DNA from: Streptomyces griseocarneus
Lineage (GTDB): Bacteria > Actinomycetota > Actinomycetes > Streptomycetales > Streptomycetaceae
NCBI GenBank assembly: GCA_003674045.1
Contig: PENC01000028.1
Span: forward strand, 45,006-109,005
Direction of reading: 5' to 3'
DNA: 64,000 bases
The position numbers were made by a program, and so were the translations under genes. The notes below the pieces were generated by a model. The model was not told the origin of the DNA. It did no database searches and was given only the letters and a program-made list of their open reading frames with translations. Shown here piece by piece: positions 25,421-34,154 of the stretch (position 1 is the stretch's first letter; every line of letters starts with the position of its first letter).

Positions 25421-26540
25421 ACTTGAGCGGGCGCAGCGAGGTCATGATCTTCTTGACGGTGTCGTCAGGGAGCTCGTCGTCGACGCCCTTGGCCGCGTAC
25501 AGCACCCAGGTCGCCAGGTCGTCGTTGGTGTCCTTGTAGGTCACCGTGAAGGACTTGCCGTCGGTCGTGCACGTGTCCGTCTTCTTCACCCCGGTCACCG
25601 TCGCGGTGGAGGAGTAGCCGGACAGGCCGTGGTCGCTCTTGAAGGGCTTGGCGTCGGTGCTCTCCAGCTTGCCCGTCTGCTTCTGGTCGAAGCCCGCGAT
25701 CAGCCAGTTCTCGGCCTCGATCTTGGCGGCGCTCGACTCGCTCTTCGCCCCCATGGCGCCCTTGGAGCCCGCGGCGGCCAGCTCGGAGTTCTTGCTGCAC
25801 ACGCCCTGCTTGTAGTAGGCGGGCGAGCTCATCATGATCAGGGGCTTGCCCTTGTCGTCCTCGAAGCCGATGGACTGGCCCGGGCTGTCGACCGTCCAGT
25901 CCGACGGGACGTCGAAGGCGATGTGCCGCTTGCTGCTGACGACCGTCTTCCAGCCGTCGATCACCGGCTTGACGTCACCGCCCCCGCTGCGCGGGTTGTC
26001 GAGTGGCTCGTTGCCGCCGGAGGAGGCCGACGCGGACGGCGCCGGGGCGGAGGGCGCCGTCGAGGGCTTGTCGGCGGCGGCGGTCTTCCTGCCGTCGTCC
26101 TTCATCACGACGACGCCCGTGACCACGGCCGCGGCGACGACGGCGAGCGCGGCGCTCACCGCGATGACGGTGGTCCGCTTGCCGCCGCCCTTCTTCGGTC
26201 CCGGCTGCGGGCCCCCGGCCGCGGCCGGGGCGTTCCACTGGGGAACGGTGGGCCGCTCCACCGGACCGGGCTGCTGCCCCATGGGCGGTCCCGGGGGACC
26301 GGGCGGTGGCGCCGCGGGTCCGGGCTGCGGCACCGGCGGGGCGGCCGGGCCGTTCGGCTGCTGATACGGATTCGGCTGCTGGGGGCCCGGCTGCGGGTAC
26401 CCCGGCCCGCCCATGGGCGGGCCGGGCGGGCCCGGCTGCTGGTACGGGTTGGGCTGCTGTCCGTACCCCGGCTGCTGCCGGTACGGGTTCTGGTCCTGCG
26501 GGTTCTGCTCGCCCCCGGGCGGCTGCTGTCCTGGCCACAT
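25413..26540 (-). CDS. Single-pass membrane protein with Pro/Gln-rich cytoplasmic N-terminus
   Basis: A 375-residue protein. Residues 1-115 are extremely rich in Pro, Gly, Gln, Asn and Tyr (repeats like NPYQQP and PGPPGPPMG). A KKGGGKR stop-transfer-like cluster comes before one membrane helix (about 124-146), a Ser/Ala/Pro linker follows, and an outer domain of about 190 residues is fairly rich in Lys and Asp with three Cys. Topology is likely type II with the C-domain outside. Such proteins are common in streptomycetes; no function is known. It is convergent with the spermidine synthase-like gene. Confidence 0.75.
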   Translation of the reverse strand: MWPGQQPPGGEQNPQDQNPYRQQPGYGQQPNPYQQPGPPGPPMGGPGYPQPGPQQPNPYQQPNGPAAPPVPQPGPAAPPPGPPGPPMGQQPGPVERPTVPQWNAPAAAGGPQPGPKKGGGKRTTVIAVSAALAVVAAAVVTGVVVMKDDGRKTAAADKPSTAPSAPAPSASASSGGNEPLDNPRSGGGDVKPVIDGWKTVVSSKRHIAFDVPSDWTVDSPGQSIGFEDDKGKPLIMMSSPAYYKQGVCSKNSELAAAGSKGAMGAKSESSAAKIEAENWLIAGFDQKQTGKLESTDAKPFKSDHGLSGYSSTATVTGVKKTDTCTTDGKSFTVTYKDTNDDLATWVLYAAKGVDDELPDDTVKKIMTSLRPLKSS

Positions 26541-26623
26541 GGCCGATAACCATAGAGGCAGTACCCGATCTGTGGGACGGGCGCCCCTTCCCGCCGAAGC
26601 TACTGGCTGGTAACTTCTCGCTC

Positions 26624-27076
26624 ATGTCCAAGACAATGCCTTCGACGGGCGATGCCCTCCTGGCCACCGTGCCCATGGCCCGCACGCTCAACCTCGTCTT
26701 CGAGGAGGCGGGCGCGGACCGCGCGGTCGTCCGTCTCCCCGACCAGCCCGACTACCACAACCACGTCGGGGGCCCGCACGCCGGCGCGATGTTCACGCTC
26801 GCCGAGACCGCGAGCGGCGCGATCGTCCTGGCCGCCTTCGGCGACCAGCTCTCCCGGGCCGTCCCCCTCGCCGTACGCGCCGAGATCGGCTACAAGAAGC
26901 TCGCCAAGGGCCCCGTCACCGCCACCGCACGCCTGGGCCGCCCCGCCGCCGAGGTCGTCGCCGAACTGGACGCGGGCGAGCGTCCCGAGTTCCCGGTGCA
27001 CATCGAGATCACCCGCGAGGACGGCGCGGTCACGGGCGAGATGACCGTGGTCTGGACGCTCCGGCCCAACGCGTAG
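26624..27076 (+). CDS. DUF4442-type hotdog-fold thioesterase
   Basis: A 150-residue hotdog-fold protein of the DUF4442/PaaI-like group. HNHVGGPHAGAMFTLAETASGAIVLAAF is the family core helix region, followed by EIGYKKLAKGPVTATARL. Members hydrolyse acyl-CoA thioesters; substrate unknown. ATG 26624 is taken as start, with a downstream ATG at 26636 possible. Divergent from the Pro-rich membrane protein (83-base gap) and convergent with transketolase. Confidence 0.82.
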   Translation: MSKTMPSTGDALLATVPMARTLNLVFEEAGADRAVVRLPDQPDYHNHVGGPHAGAMFTLAETASGAIVLAAFGDQLSRAVPLAVRAEIGYKKLAKGPVTATARLGRPAAEVVAELDAGERPEFPVHIEITREDGAVTGEMTVVWTLRPNA

Positions 27077-27090
27077 CCCGTCGGCGAGAT

Positions 27091-27134
27091 GTCCGTGGCC
27101 GCGCCGGAGCGGAAGAACCGGCGCGGCCACGGAC
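27091..27134. terminator. Bidirectional hairpin terminator between thioesterase and transketolase
   Basis: A perfect 17-base-pair stem: GTCCGTGGCCGCGCCGG (27091-27107) pairs with 27118-27134 around a 10-base loop. It lies midway between convergent stops (27076 and 27186). There is no T-tract, so it is the GC-only type usual in this genus. Confidence 0.8.
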
Positions 27135-27185
27135 GTATCGGCGGAAGGCCGCGACGAGGCCGGGGACGTGCCGACGCCGGTGGCG

Positions 27186-29078
27186 TCAGGCGCGGCCGGC
27201 CCCGGTGAGGGCGCGGGCGGCCCGGGTGATGTGGGTGCGGGAGATGCCCGCGATGTCGAGGAGCTCGGCGGGGGTGCCCGAGCCGGGCAGGCCGCGGACG
27301 GCGAGGTGGGCGAAGCCGGGGGCGAGGCGTCGGCCGGCGAGCGCGGAGAGCACGGCTTCGCCGAGGCCGCCTTCGGGGTGGTGGTCCTCGGCCACGACCA
27401 GTGCCCCGGTCTCGCGGGCGGCCGCGGCCAGGGCGTCGGTGTCGAGGGGTTTGACGGAGTACAGGTCGATGACGCGGGCCGGGATGCCGTCGGCGGCCAG
27501 CCGGTCGGCGGCGGCGAGGCATTCGTGGACGGTGACGCCGGCGCCGACGAGCGTGACACGGTCGCCGTCACCGCCGCGCAGGGTCTTGGAACCCCCGACG
27601 GGGAAGGTCTCCCCAGGTGGGTACAGGACGGGGTACGACCCGCGGGTGGTGCGCAGGTAGGAGATGCCGTCGAGGTCGGCCATGGCGACGGTGAGGGCGA
27701 CGGCGGAAGTCGCGTCGCAGGGGTAGAGCACCGTGGAGCCGTGGAGCGCCCGCATCATGGCGAGGTCCTCCAGGCCCATCTGGGAGGGCCCGTCCGCACC
27801 GATCTCCACGCCGCAGTGGCTGCCGCTGACGGCCATGCTCACCTGTGAGACGGCGGCCATGCGCAGGAAGTCGTGGGCACGGGTGAGGAAGGCCGCGAAG
27901 GTGGCGGCGTAGGGGCGGCGGCCGCGGGCGGCCAGGCCGACGGCGGTGGCGAGCATCCGCTGCTCGGCGATGTAGTTCTGGACGTACCGCTCGGGGTACG
28001 CCTTGCCGAAGTCCTCGGTGTGGGTGGAGTTGCCGACCTCGGCGTCGAGCACCACGACGTCCGGACGGGCGGCGCCCAAGGCCACCAGGGCCTTGCCGAA
28101 CGCCGCCCGGGTGGCCACGGAGTCCCCGGTCTCGAAGCACGGCGGCTCCACGGCCGCGGGCGGGGCGGGGGCGCCCGATTCTGCCGCGGGAGGCCGGGGG
28201 CCGCGGACGGTGAGGTGGCGTACGCCGCCCAGTTCGGCCACGGCGCGGGCGGCGGACTCCTCGTCGGGCAGGGGCTTGCCGTGCCAGCCCTCGGCGTCGG
28301 CGAGCCCGGCGACGCCCCGCCCCTTGACGGTCCGGGCGACGACCACGGTGGGGGCCTGCCCGTCGGCGGCGGTGGCCAGGGCCCGGTCGACGGCTTCGAG
28401 GTCGTGGCCGTCGACGGTCAGCGCCCGGCAGCCGAAGGCCTCGACGCGGCGGGCGTAGGAGTCGAGGTCCCAGCCGAACTCGGTGGGCCCGCACTGGCCC
28501 AGGCGGTTGACGTCCACCAGGACGACGACGTTGGAGAGCCGGTGGCGCCCGGCCTCGTCCAACGCCTCCCATACGGACCCCTCGGTCATCTCGCTGTCGC
28601 CGCACAGCACCCACACCCGGTACGGCTGTCGCTCCAGATCACGTCCGGACAGGGCCAGGCCCATGGCGTACGCGACGCCCTGGCCGAGCGACCCGGTCGC
28701 CACGTCCACCCAGGGCAGGACCGGTGTGGGATGACCCTGCAGACGGGCACCGGCCCGGCGGTACGTGGTGAGCAGCTCCTGCTCGTCGACGACCCCGGCG
28801 GCGCGGAACATCGCGTACAGCAGCGGGGACGCGTGCCCCTTGGAGAAGACCACGTGGTCGTTGGCCGGGTGGTCCGGGCGCTGCCAGTCGTACCGCAGGT
28901 GCCGGGCGAGCAGGACCGCCATGAGGTCGGCCGCGGAAAGGCTGGAGGTCAGATGTCCCGAGCCGGCGGCGGTGGTGGCGCGGACGCTGTCCACCCTCAG
29001 CTGCTGCGCCAGCTCGAACACGTCGGCCGGGGCGGTGTCGGGCCCGATGACGGTGGTGGGTGCGTGCGGGGCCGGCAT
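27186..29078 (-). CDS. Transketolase
   Basis: A 630-residue thiamine diphosphate enzyme transferring two-carbon ketol units between sugar phosphates. Key motifs: GSGHLTSSLSAADLMAVLL at the N-terminus, SKGHASPLLYA, the ThDP signature CGDSEMTEGSVWEAL ending in VDVNRLGQ, and the Pyr-domain NYIAEQRM with the catalytic Glu. It is shorter than the usual 660-700 residues and resembles a fusion of the two-subunit transketolases. Start ATG 29076-29078, preceded by AAGGGAGA. It lies 82 bases behind the FUSC gene, so it may belong to the MarR operon, though the gap is larger than those inside that operon. Confidence 0.9.
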   Translation of the reverse strand: MPAPHAPTTVIGPDTAPADVFELAQQLRVDSVRATTAAGSGHLTSSLSAADLMAVLLARHLRYDWQRPDHPANDHVVFSKGHASPLLYAMFRAAGVVDEQELLTTYRRAGARLQGHPTPVLPWVDVATGSLGQGVAYAMGLALSGRDLERQPYRVWVLCGDSEMTEGSVWEALDEAGRHRLSNVVVLVDVNRLGQCGPTEFGWDLDSYARRVEAFGCRALTVDGHDLEAVDRALATAADGQAPTVVVARTVKGRGVAGLADAEGWHGKPLPDEESAARAVAELGGVRHLTVRGPRPPAAESGAPAPPAAVEPPCFETGDSVATRAAFGKALVALGAARPDVVVLDAEVGNSTHTEDFGKAYPERYVQNYIAEQRMLATAVGLAARGRRPYAATFAAFLTRAHDFLRMAAVSQVSMAVSGSHCGVEIGADGPSQMGLEDLAMMRALHGSTVLYPCDATSAVALTVAMADLDGISYLRTTRGSYPVLYPPGETFPVGGSKTLRGGDGDRVTLVGAGVTVHECLAAADRLAADGIPARVIDLYSVKPLDTDALAAAARETGALVVAEDHHPEGGLGEAVLSALAGRRLAPGFAHLAVRGLPGSGTPAELLDIAGISRTHITRAARALTGAGRA

Positions 29079-29160
29079 CGCGGTCTCCCTTCCCTTCGCG
29101 TCTGCTCCACCGACCGTACGCGGACATATCGCCCACTCGCATGCCGGGCGCTCGGCGCGG

Positions 29161-30228
29161 TTACCCGTCGGACCGCCGACTGTCGGCCCGGCGCGGCCGG
29201 GGAGGCCGGCGTTGGGTGCGGTGGGGCCAGAGGAAGGTGACGGCGAGCAGGGTGATGGCGGCGCCGAGGAGGTTGTTGCCGAGTCGCCAGGCGGAGTCGA
29301 CCACGGTGAGAGGCGCTTCGAGGCTGACCAGAAGCAGCAGCACCGGGGTGCCGAGGATGGGCCAGTAGCCGTAGTTGTACTGGCGGAGCGGGCGTGCGAG
29401 GCCACCGAGGACGGCGATGCAGGCGACGGTGGTCCAGTAGCCGGAGTGGGCGCCGATCAGGAGGAGGAGCGCGGTGAGCGCGGATCCGCCGACCATGCCG
29501 ATGCTGCGTTTGACGACCCGCGCCCGGGTCGCGTCCCAGGTGGGGCGGAGCGTCGTCAGGACCCCGACGAGCACCCATCCGGCATGAGGCCAGTGCAGTG
29601 CCGCGAGGATCAGGTGGCCGGCACAGATGCAGACCGCCGCCTGCGCTGCGTAGCGGGCCTCCGGGCTGCGGCGGCGGACGTGGTCGACGAGCCGCCGCCA
29701 TGGGTCCTTGACGCGCAGACCGGCGAACGGCGGCGCGACGGGCGAGGCCGCGACGGGCAGCAGCAGGACGATCAGGGCCGCCGCGCCGCCGAGGAAGAAC
29801 GAGCCGGTGTAGCCGGAGGCGGTCAGGCCGTGCGGAGCGGTCGTCGCCATGATGAAGGTGATCAGCGGGGTGATGGTCATCCCGGGGACGGGGATCATCA
29901 GCGCGAGGACGACGATGGCCGCGGCGGTCCAGGGCGCGTGGTGGCCGGTGAGGACCCCCAGAGCGCTGGTGGCGGTGAGGACGAGCAGCCGTCGGCCCAG
30001 GAACAGCAGCCGCTGGACCGCGGTGCGCGGCGGGATCGCCAGGGCGACGAACCACGCGGCCAGGGCGCCGGTGACACCGGCCGACCGGGAGCCGGCGAGT
30101 TCACCGGCGATCAGCGGGACGGCGACGACCACGCCGACGAGGATCCCGAACCGCCAGTGGTAGTGCGCTTCGGGCTCGCGGCGGAGGTAGATCCGCACCG
30201 CCGCCGCGAGCGGGTACCGGTCGGTCAC
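29161..30228 (-). CDS. FUSC-family (aromatic acid exporter-like) membrane protein
   Basis: A 355-residue inner-membrane protein with two blocks of hydrophobic helices separated by a charged loop around residues 180-200 (DPWRRLVDHVRRRSPEARYA), the layout of FUSC/AaeB-type proteins; the second block holds HWPHAGWVLVGVLTTLRPTW, a motif of this superfamily. Likely exports aromatic or phenolic acids. The GTG start (30226-30228) overlaps the stop of the isochorismatase-like gene as GTGA. Together with the MarR gene upstream it suggests a compound-inducible efflux/detoxification unit. Confidence 0.82.
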   Translation of the reverse strand: MTDRYPLAAAVRIYLRREPEAHYHWRFGILVGVVVAVPLIAGELAGSRSAGVTGALAAWFVALAIPPRTAVQRLLFLGRRLLVLTATSALGVLTGHHAPWTAAAIVVLALMIPVPGMTITPLITFIMATTAPHGLTASGYTGSFFLGGAAALIVLLLPVAASPVAPPFAGLRVKDPWRRLVDHVRRRSPEARYAAQAAVCICAGHLILAALHWPHAGWVLVGVLTTLRPTWDATRARVVKRSIGMVGGSALTALLLLIGAHSGYWTTVACIAVLGGLARPLRQYNYGYWPILGTPVLLLLVSLEAPLTVVDSAWRLGNNLLGAAITLLAVTFLWPHRTQRRPPRPRRADSRRSDG

Positions 30229-30800
30229 GGCAGCTCGGCCAGTCGGCCGGTCGTGGTGATCGTCGCGATCCCGGACAGCATGTGTACCGACGCCTCGTGC
30301 TCCTCGGGAGTCGGGGCGGCACACGCGTCCTCGGCGACGACGACCCGGTAATCGCGGTCGTGCGCGTCCCGGACGGTGGACTGCACGGCCCACACGGTGC
30401 TCACCCCGCACACCACGACACGCTCGATGCCCGACGCCGAGAGCGTCTGCTGCAGCCGGGTGCCGTGGAAGGCGCTGACCCGCGGCTTGGCGATCACGAT
30501 GTCGTGGGCGTCGACATCCAGATCGGGATGGAAGGCGGTGCCCGGGCCGGTCAGGTCGAGCGCGCCGAATTCATGGGCACGGCCGAACATCGGCGAGTGC
30601 TTCGGCTGATCGTGGTATCCGGCCTCGAAACCGACCTTCACCAGGACCGTCAGCCAGTCCCGCTCCCGGGCGGTCTTCTTCGCGGCGTTGAACCGGGCGA
30701 CGATGTCCCGGTCCGCGGCCTGGGGCGCGCAGCGGGCGATCCTGCCGTCCGGGTGCATGATGTCGACGATGTAGTCCAGGCCGATGAGCGCTGTACGCAT
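30225..30800 (-). CDS. Isochorismatase-family cysteine hydrolase
   Basis: A 191-residue member of the isochorismatase-like fold. The catalytic triad elements are visible: Asp in LIGLDYIVDIM near residue 9, Lys in AKPRVSAFHGT and Cys in VVVCGVSTVWAVQSTVRDA. Relatives hydrolyse amides, N-carbamoyl compounds or vinyl ethers; the exact substrate is unknown. It sits 18 bases behind the MarR gene and overlaps the exporter gene. Confidence 0.88.
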   Translation of the reverse strand: MRTALIGLDYIVDIMHPDGRIARCAPQAADRDIVARFNAAKKTARERDWLTVLVKVGFEAGYHDQPKHSPMFGRAHEFGALDLTGPGTAFHPDLDVDAHDIVIAKPRVSAFHGTRLQQTLSASGIERVVVCGVSTVWAVQSTVRDAHDRDYRVVVAEDACAAPTPEEHEASVHMLSGIATITTTGRLAELP

Positions 30801-30818
30801 GGGGTATTCCCTCCGTGA

Positions 30819-31250
30819 TCAGGATTGTTCGCGAAAGTCGGCGACGCGCTGCATCAGGGCGCCGGCGGCCAGGAGCTGTTCCGCCTCCGCCGGGCTCAGC
30901 GCCGCGGCGACGGCCTTCACCAGCCACGACTCGCGCTCCGCCCGGTCGCGCTCGAGAAGCTGCCGGCCGCTCCGGGTCAGCCCGATGACGCTCCGTCGGC
31001 CGTCGGCGGGATCCGGCGTCAGCTCGACGAGCTCCTTGGCCTCCAGTCGCCGCAGCAGGGCCGCGAGGTTGGACCTGGCCATGCGGAGATCGTCCGCGAC
31101 GGTACTCGGGCTCGCGGACGCCCCATGGCGATCGACGGCCCCGAGGACCAGGACCTCGTTCAGGGGAATGTCGCCGACATGCTCCTCGCGCAGCCGCCGG
31201 TGCAGCGCCATGAGGCTCCGGCGGAACAGGGTGGCCTCTTCGGTGTCCAT
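30819..31250 (-). CDS. MarR-family transcriptional regulator
   Basis: A 143-residue winged-helix repressor. The recognition region runs SPSTVADDLRMARSNLAALLRRLEAKELVE, and the wing has DPADGRRSVIGLT, both typical of MarR. It heads the operon with the hydrolase and exporter. An AT-rich near-palindrome lies 7 bases upstream of its ATG (31258-31283), so autorepression relieved by a small ligand is likely. Confidence 0.92.
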   Translation of the reverse strand: MDTEEATLFRRSLMALHRRLREEHVGDIPLNEVLVLGAVDRHGASASPSTVADDLRMARSNLAALLRRLEAKELVELTPDPADGRRSVIGLTRSGRQLLERDRAERESWLVKAVAAALSPAEAEQLLAAGALMQRVADFREQS

Positions 31251-31257
31251 GAACTCA

Positions 31258-31283
31258 TTATGGCATATAGCTATGTCACATAA
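31258..31283. promoter_or_regulatory. Probable MarR operator
   Basis: A 26-base near-perfect inverted repeat. The left arm begins TTATG and the right arm ends CATAA, around the central palindrome ATAGCTAT; only a few positions between arms and centre fail to match. It is strikingly A/T-rich for this genome and sits just upstream of the MarR start codon, where it would overlap the promoter or ribosome site. Confidence 0.72.
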
Positions 31284-31313
31284 CTAGCTGGAGGGGCTGA
31301 GGCTGCCCGGCGG

Positions 31314-32054
31314 TCACGGGCTATCGGTCGGTTCGCCCAGCTCCGTCAGGATGCCGTGGAGGGTGTGCTCGAAGAGCGGCTCGGCGTCGGTGAGGGCGAA
31401 GTCGAGGTGGCCGAAGACTTCCACGGCCACCGCCCCGTACAAGCGGGCCCAGCAGGAGACGAAGACGTAGAGGATCTCCAGCGGCACGGGCTCGCCGGTC
31501 AGGTGCTCGCGCACCTCCTCCAGTTGGGCGAGCCACGCCGGATCCAGGCCGGCGGGCGGCCGGATGCCGCCGCGGTGCCACAGCTGGACCATCAGCTCCA
31601 GGAGGACGCCTCCGAAGCGCCAGCTCGGGTCGTGCGCGGCCGCGCCGGGCGCGGTGTCGGCGTCCGTGACCGGCTTGGCGAACAGCAGCCCGAACTCGCG
31701 GGGGTGGGTCCGCGCCCAGTGGCGGAGCTCCCGGCACACCTCCCGCAGCCGCTGCCCCGGTTCGGCGGCCGGACGGCGCTCGCGCGCCTCGGTCAGGGCT
31801 GCCGCGAGTTCCTCGTACAGGTGCGAGGTCAGCGCCTGGACCAGGTCGCGATGACTGGCGTAGTAGCGGTAGAGGCCGGGCGCGGTCATGCCCATCTCCC
31901 GCGCGATGGCCCGCAGTGTGACGGCGGACGGCCCTTCCTCGACCAGGAGCCGGCGGCCCGTACGCAGGATCTCGGCCAGCGCCTCCTCGCGGACGCGGTG
32001 ACGCCGGCCGGTGGAGCCGGTTCCCGATGTGTTCGGCACGGTCGTGCCCACCAC
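31314..32054 (-). CDS. TetR-family transcriptional regulator
   Basis: A 246-residue repressor with an N-terminal TetR HTH (AVTLRAIAREMGMTAPGLYRYYASHRDLVQAL) and a ligand-binding domain with the WRFGGVLLELMVQLWHRGG segment of the WHG-type TetR group. The start is unclear: GTG at 32052-32054 directly abuts GGGAGG, GTG at 32049-32051 leaves three bases, so either could be used. A perfect inverted repeat just upstream suggests autoregulation. The gene is followed (63 bases) by the start of the MarR operon region; no divergent target is seen. Confidence 0.88.
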   Translation of the reverse strand: MVGTTVPNTSGTGSTGRRHRVREEALAEILRTGRRLLVEEGPSAVTLRAIAREMGMTAPGLYRYYASHRDLVQALTSHLYEELAAALTEARERRPAAEPGQRLREVCRELRHWARTHPREFGLLFAKPVTDADTAPGAAAHDPSWRFGGVLLELMVQLWHRGGIRPPAGLDPAWLAQLEEVREHLTGEPVPLEILYVFVSCWARLYGAVAVEVFGHLDFALTDAEPLFEHTLHGILTELGEPTDSP

Positions 32055-32064
32055 CCTCCCTTGG

Positions 32065-32087
32065 TAAAGTTAACGCCTATAACTTTA
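32065..32087. promoter_or_regulatory. Probable TetR operator
   Basis: TAAAGTTA (32065-32072) and TAACTTTA (32080-32087) form a perfect eight-base inverted repeat with a seven-base spacer. It is A/T-rich and located 11 bases before the TetR start, where binding would block transcription of the gene. Confidence 0.75.
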
Positions 32088-32263
32088 GCCTGGCCGTGCA
32101 GGGAAGAGCCCCGAGGCGCCGATGCGGCCTCGGGGCCCGGGCGGCGGCCCTCCGGGGGAGGGAGGGTCGCCGCGGTCATCCGGCCTGCACCCGGACGGGA
32201 CCGGGGCGCCCCTCATGGCGCTCACGGTGGCTTCCGTGCAGCGAGAATTTCGACGGCCTTCCG

Positions 32264-32296
32264 GCCGGGCCCGCCGCGTGATGCGGCGGGCCCGGC
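32264..32296. terminator. Strong isolated hairpin
   Basis: A 14-base-pair stem, GCCGGGCCCGCCGC (32264-32277) with 32283-32296, with a five-base GTGAT loop, followed on the plus strand by GATTTCTC. No annotated plus-strand gene ends nearby, so either an unseen transcript stops here or the structure has another role. Confidence 0.5.
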
Positions 32297-32766
32297 GATT
32301 TCTCCGAGCATGTTCGGTGGATTCCCGGGCGGCGGGGGAAAGGAATTCGATCGGCCATTCCGGTGCGTCCTCGACGCGACCGCCGAACACGGAGAGAAAC
32401 CTAGGGCCCCCGGAATGCGGGGGTCAAAGTCGGGAATCGGCAAGAGCCGATCAATGCGCCAGTCCTTCTCCGTGGCTCGCGCCGTGCCCTGCGCCCGGCC
32501 CGTACGACGGGTGAGGACCGCGGATGAGCTGCGGCGATGAAAACGCTCGCGATGAACGGGCGACGCCGCAACACGCATTGACGGAAAGCGGCACAGATCC
32601 TTCCGTTCGCTTCACCGGGATGGGAAGCGCCCGGTCAGGCGCGTGTGCGCCGTCGTTTACGGGTGTCCTCCGTACTCAGGCCGGATGTCGCCGCGGTGTT
32701 CACCCCGGGTGATCGGTGCGCGTCGGCCGGAATCGTGGGTGCCGTCTCGGCAGGGAGGGCTGAATT

Positions 32767-32988
32767 ATGTTGTGCGCGTCCGGCGTCCTGACGCGCTCCG
32801 GGCGGGTATGCGACCTGGTCATCCGGCATGTCCGGAGGGCGTTGCGCCAACAGTGCGGGAAGGGGTGGCTGTTGAACTTTGACGGAACCCCGTGCCGTTC
32901 CGTCGGTTTTCGGCGGCACGTGTTCCCGGTTGCGGGCCGCAGACGTGCCACGGGAAATGCGAATCGGTCGTTTATCGGGGCGTCATGA
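32767..32988 (+). CDS. Possible small protein, unrecognised
   Basis: A 73-codon frame beginning ATG with GGGAGGG at ideal spacing. The first 36 or so codons have third positions about 90 percent G/C, like real genes here, but the bias fades after that. Product rich in Arg and Cys with no recognised motif. It is listed only because of the ribosome site in an otherwise empty region; it could well be chance. Confidence 0.2.
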   Translation: MLCASGVLTRSGRVCDLVIRHVRRALRQQCGKGWLLNFDGTPCRSVGFRRHVFPVAGRRRATGNANRSFIGAS

Positions 32989-33386
32989 GGGGGGATCCGA
33001 GTCCCGGGCGAAGTGCTTCCACATGAGCTCTCCGCGTGTGTGCTGCATCACTTCAATGGCGCACCGGAGGGGAATGCCGCAGGTGGCGGGCCGCTCTCCG
33101 GAAGCGGCGCGGTGGACGGGCGGGCCGAATCCTGTCGGCCGGAACGGGCGTTCAGCGGGCGTTGAGAGGTGCGGCGGCCGGTGTCCCTTCGGACATCCGG
33201 GCACCGTCGTGGTCGTCGGCTCGAAGGTCGTTCCTCACGGTCCGTGAAGAGCGGTCACTTTCTGCGAAAAGGGGCATCCCTCGCAACCCGCGGGCCGTCT
33301 CGGGAGTCCTCTCCTCCAGTAGGCTTCCCGGCGTGCGCCCGTCGGCGCACGCCGGGTAAAGGTCGTCAACCGGGGAGGAACCGGCG

Positions 33387-34049
33387 TTGCACATCCAGGA
33401 TTGGCTCGAAACAGTACCGGCGGTCGCCGTCTACCTGTTGGTGGGCGGGGTCATCGGGCTGGAAAGCCTGGGCATCCCGCTTCCCGGTGAGATCGTGCTC
33501 GTCAGCGCCACGCTGATGGCCGCCACGCAGGACCACATAAACCCCTATGTGCTGGCCGTCTGCGCCATCGCGGGCGCGATCATCGGTGACTCGATCGGCT
33601 ATCTGATCGGCCGCAAGGGCGGCAAGCCGCTGCTGGCCTGGCTCGGCCGGAAGTTCCCCAAGCACTTCGGCGAGAAGCACGTGGCCAAGGCGGAGGCGTC
33701 CTTCACCAAGTGGGGCATGTGGGCCGTCTTCGTCGGCCGCTTCATCGCCCTGCTGCGGATCTTCGCCGGTCCGCTGGCGGGCGTGCTGAAGATGCCGTAC
33801 TGGAAGTTCCTCATCGCGAACGTCCTCGGCGGCATCGTCTGGGCGGGCGGTACCGTCGCGGTGATCTACTCCGTCGGCAAGGTCGCCGAGAAGTGGCTCA
33901 AGCAGTTCTCCTACCTCGGCCTCCTCGCCGCGGTGCTGTTCGGTCTCGGCTCGCTGCTGGTCATGAGGATGCGGGCCAAGAAGGCGGCGAAGAAGGAAGA
34001 GGCGGAGGAGGCGGCGGCCGCGTCCGAAGCCGTCGCGACCGTCGACTGA
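33387..34049 (+). CDS. DedA-family (SNARE-associated/VTT) membrane protein
   Basis: A 220-residue membrane protein with the DedA hallmark LESLGIPLPGEIVLVSA near residue 25, IGDSIGYLIGRKGG, and the conserved FVGRFIALLRIFAGPLAGVLKMPYWKF segment. DedA proteins are undecaprenyl-phosphate or phospholipid flippases that support envelope homeostasis. The start is TTG at 33387, set by GGGGAGGA upstream and the family N-terminus; no ATG fits. The C-terminal tail is Lys/Glu/Ala-rich. A strong terminator follows at 34088. Confidence 0.92.
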   Translation: MHIQDWLETVPAVAVYLLVGGVIGLESLGIPLPGEIVLVSATLMAATQDHINPYVLAVCAIAGAIIGDSIGYLIGRKGGKPLLAWLGRKFPKHFGEKHVAKAEASFTKWGMWAVFVGRFIALLRIFAGPLAGVLKMPYWKFLIANVLGGIVWAGGTVAVIYSVGKVAEKWLKQFSYLGLLAAVLFGLGSLLVMRMRAKKAAKKEEAEEAAAASEAVATVD

Positions 34050-34087
34050 CCGTGGCCGTCGACTGATCAGGAGAGCGTCGTTCCGCG

Positions 34088-34132
34088 AGCGCCGGGCGGG
34101 CTGGAAGAGATTCCGGCCCGCCCGGCGCTTTT
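34088..34132 (+). terminator. Rho-independent terminator after DedA gene
   Basis: AGCGCCGGGCGGGC (34088-34101) pairs perfectly with 34116-34129; an inner GGAA/TTCC pairing and GAGA tetraloop extend the stem to about 19 pairs. It runs into TTTT at 34129-34132, an unusually classical terminator for this GC content. It also insulates the LuxR gene converging from the right. Confidence 0.9.
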
Positions 34133-34154
34133 GCGTGCGGTGTACGACGGACCG

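Larger units (their letters stand above)
32088..33386. other. 1.3 kb region with almost no coding signal
   Basis: No reading frame on either strand resembles a known family, and long frames here are weakly biased. It holds a strong hairpin at 32264-32296 (GCCGGGCCCGCCGC pairing across a GTGAT loop) and a smaller one near 32404-32422 (CCCCCG/CGGGGG). One short frame at 32767-32988 has a good ribosome site. It could be a decayed region, an unrecognised RNA locus, or regulatory DNA before the DedA and biosynthetic genes. Confidence 0.5.
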
